Source: Thauera sp. UBA6194 (GTDB taxonomy: Bacteria; Pseudomonadota; Gammaproteobacteria; Burkholderiales; Rhodocyclaceae). Taken from it: a stretch of DNA of 64,000 nt. Below, piece by piece: positions 63,435 through 64,000 of this stretch. Every line of letters starts with the position of its first letter. Position 1 is the stretch's first letter. The notes below the pieces were generated by a model. It ran no database searches, was not told where the DNA came from, and saw only the letters and a program-made list of their open reading frames with translations. The translations under genes and the position numbers were made by a program. The DNA is taken from contig DITC01000042.1 of assembly GCA_002422685.1 (NCBI GenBank), forward strand, positions 1,651 through 65,650, given 5' to 3'.

Positions 63435-63728
63435 TCAGCGCTCCTTGCGTTTCGCGCGCGCTTCTTTCTTCAGCGTCTTGTAGAGATCGGGGTTGCTGGC
63501 CTTGAGGTATTCGGCCACCTCCACGTCTTCACGCTTGACCTTCTCGATGTCGACCTGCTCGACATGAACGAGACGAAGCAAGGCCTGCACCGGGCGCGGA
63601 ATGTTGCGTCCACTCTCGTAGCGCGAGCCGCCGCTCTGGGTTACGCCGATTTTCGACCAGAACTGAGATTGGTTCAGGCCCAGTCTGCGGCGAATTTCAC
63701 GAACATCTAATTTTTCGGTTGCTTTCAT
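63435..63728 (-). CDS. Small helix-turn-helix (XRE-like) regulator
   Basis: A 97-residue protein with a helix-turn-helix in its N-terminal half: DVREIRRRLGLNQSQFWSKI, then GVTQSGGSRYESGRNIPRPV. The tail (EVAEYLKASNPDLYKTLKKE) is a charged helical segment that may mediate dimerisation. ATG 63728 is preceded by AGAGGATCC; the longer frame starting at 63770 has no better signal. It ends 22 bases from the convergent radical SAM gene. The target is unknown; the palindrome at 63785 is a candidate autoregulatory site. Confidence 0.85.
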   Translation of the reverse strand: MKATEKLDVREIRRRLGLNQSQFWSKIGVTQSGGSRYESGRNIPRPVQALLRLVHVEQVDIEKVKREDVEVAEYLKASNPDLYKTLKKEARAKRKER

Positions 63729-64000
63729 CACTGGATCCTCTTTGTTGCCTCGGGCGGGTGTCGGAGCCACCGCGTGCCGGGTCTATCAATGTTGATCTAT
63801 AACCAAAGTCATAGCGCACATGCAGTATAGGTCAGCACTCTTTCATTCCGCATTTTTGATTCTGCCGATTTGAATGAATTTGTGAAAACGGGCGCGCGTG
63901 CTTCGTACTCGTTTCCAGCGCAGGGGCCCGACCGCGCACGTTTGGATAGTGTCCACTGCTTTATGCGCTGGTGATTGGATACGACAATGGCACTGATAGT
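63729..64000. other. Non-coding end of the window, with a short palindrome
   Basis: The first half is AT-rich. ATCAA-TG-TTGAT (63785-63796) is a perfect inverted repeat 57 bases before the HTH gene's ATG and could bind it or an FNR-like protein. The last 15 bases (ATG at 63986) could begin a gene that continues beyond the window, but nothing in the sequence proves it. Confidence 0.4.

Noticed and set aside
63986..64000. Possible gene start at the last bases (ATG GCA CTG ATA)
   Set aside because: Only four codons are visible and the ribosome site is weak, so coding cannot be judged.

Overview
The window is GC-rich DNA that is almost fully coding. It looks like a chromosomal segment of a betaproteobacterium of the Rhodocyclales type (Thauera/Azoarcus/Zoogloea-like). 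This is inferred from codon and GC style, a PHA synthase, a MocR regulator, a RsmB/NOP methyltransferase, and a hemerythrin/DUF2249/NnrS-like operon behind an FNR-type site. No rRNA is present, so the taxon is not proven. There is no CRISPR array, prophage or intact insertion sequence.

1-10 kb: the 3' end of a CusA/CzcA-type metal efflux pump, a decayed choice-of-anchor I gene, a small unknown gene and PHA synthase (phaC). Then comes a phosphate-themed cluster: a 642-residue protein with a PhoU/DUF47-like C-terminus, translationally coupled to a pyruvate-phosphate-dikinase-like protein that lacks the PEP/pyruvate TIM barrel; an arsenate-reductase-like protein that has lost its nucleophilic cysteine; and PPK2 polyphosphate kinase. 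The DUF47/dikinase-like pair is my best candidate for an undescribed system.

10-20 kb: three tRNA genes (Pro, Arg, His) with a terminator; the NnrS-like/DUF2249/hemerythrin operon with an FNR-like box; an MFS permease; a BaiN-type flavoprotein; a 1237-residue AsmA/DUF748 protein; and a TIR-transmembrane-SPOR-like protein.

20-27 kb: a complete seven-gene SUF iron-sulfur operon on the minus strand (Rrf2 regulator, sufB, C, D, S, U, T) with a readable promoter and palindromic operator. A REP-like inverted repeat is inserted in frame inside sufD.

27-34 kb: a lipid hydroxylase with a small partner gene, a GST, dtd, and a FitAB/VapBC-type toxin-antitoxin pair with a palindromic operator. Next is an accessory block with a GIY-YIG nuclease, a small unknown protein and a secreted repeat protein.

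33-45 kb: metY, a divergent PNPOx/MocR pair, an RlmI-type methyltransferase, small unknown genes, a glyoxalase-fold protein and an RND drug efflux pair.

45-64 kb: DUF465, DUF1415, miaA, two coupled lipoproteins (one FlgO-like), a Cache-HAMP-GGDEF diguanylate cyclase, a YqaA/DedA-like protein, mutL, purN-DUF3108-RsmB/NOP-PLD nuclease, a LysR/MFS/M20 hydrolase cluster, a TRIC-type membrane protein, queD, a radical SAM protein and a small helix-turn-helix gene.
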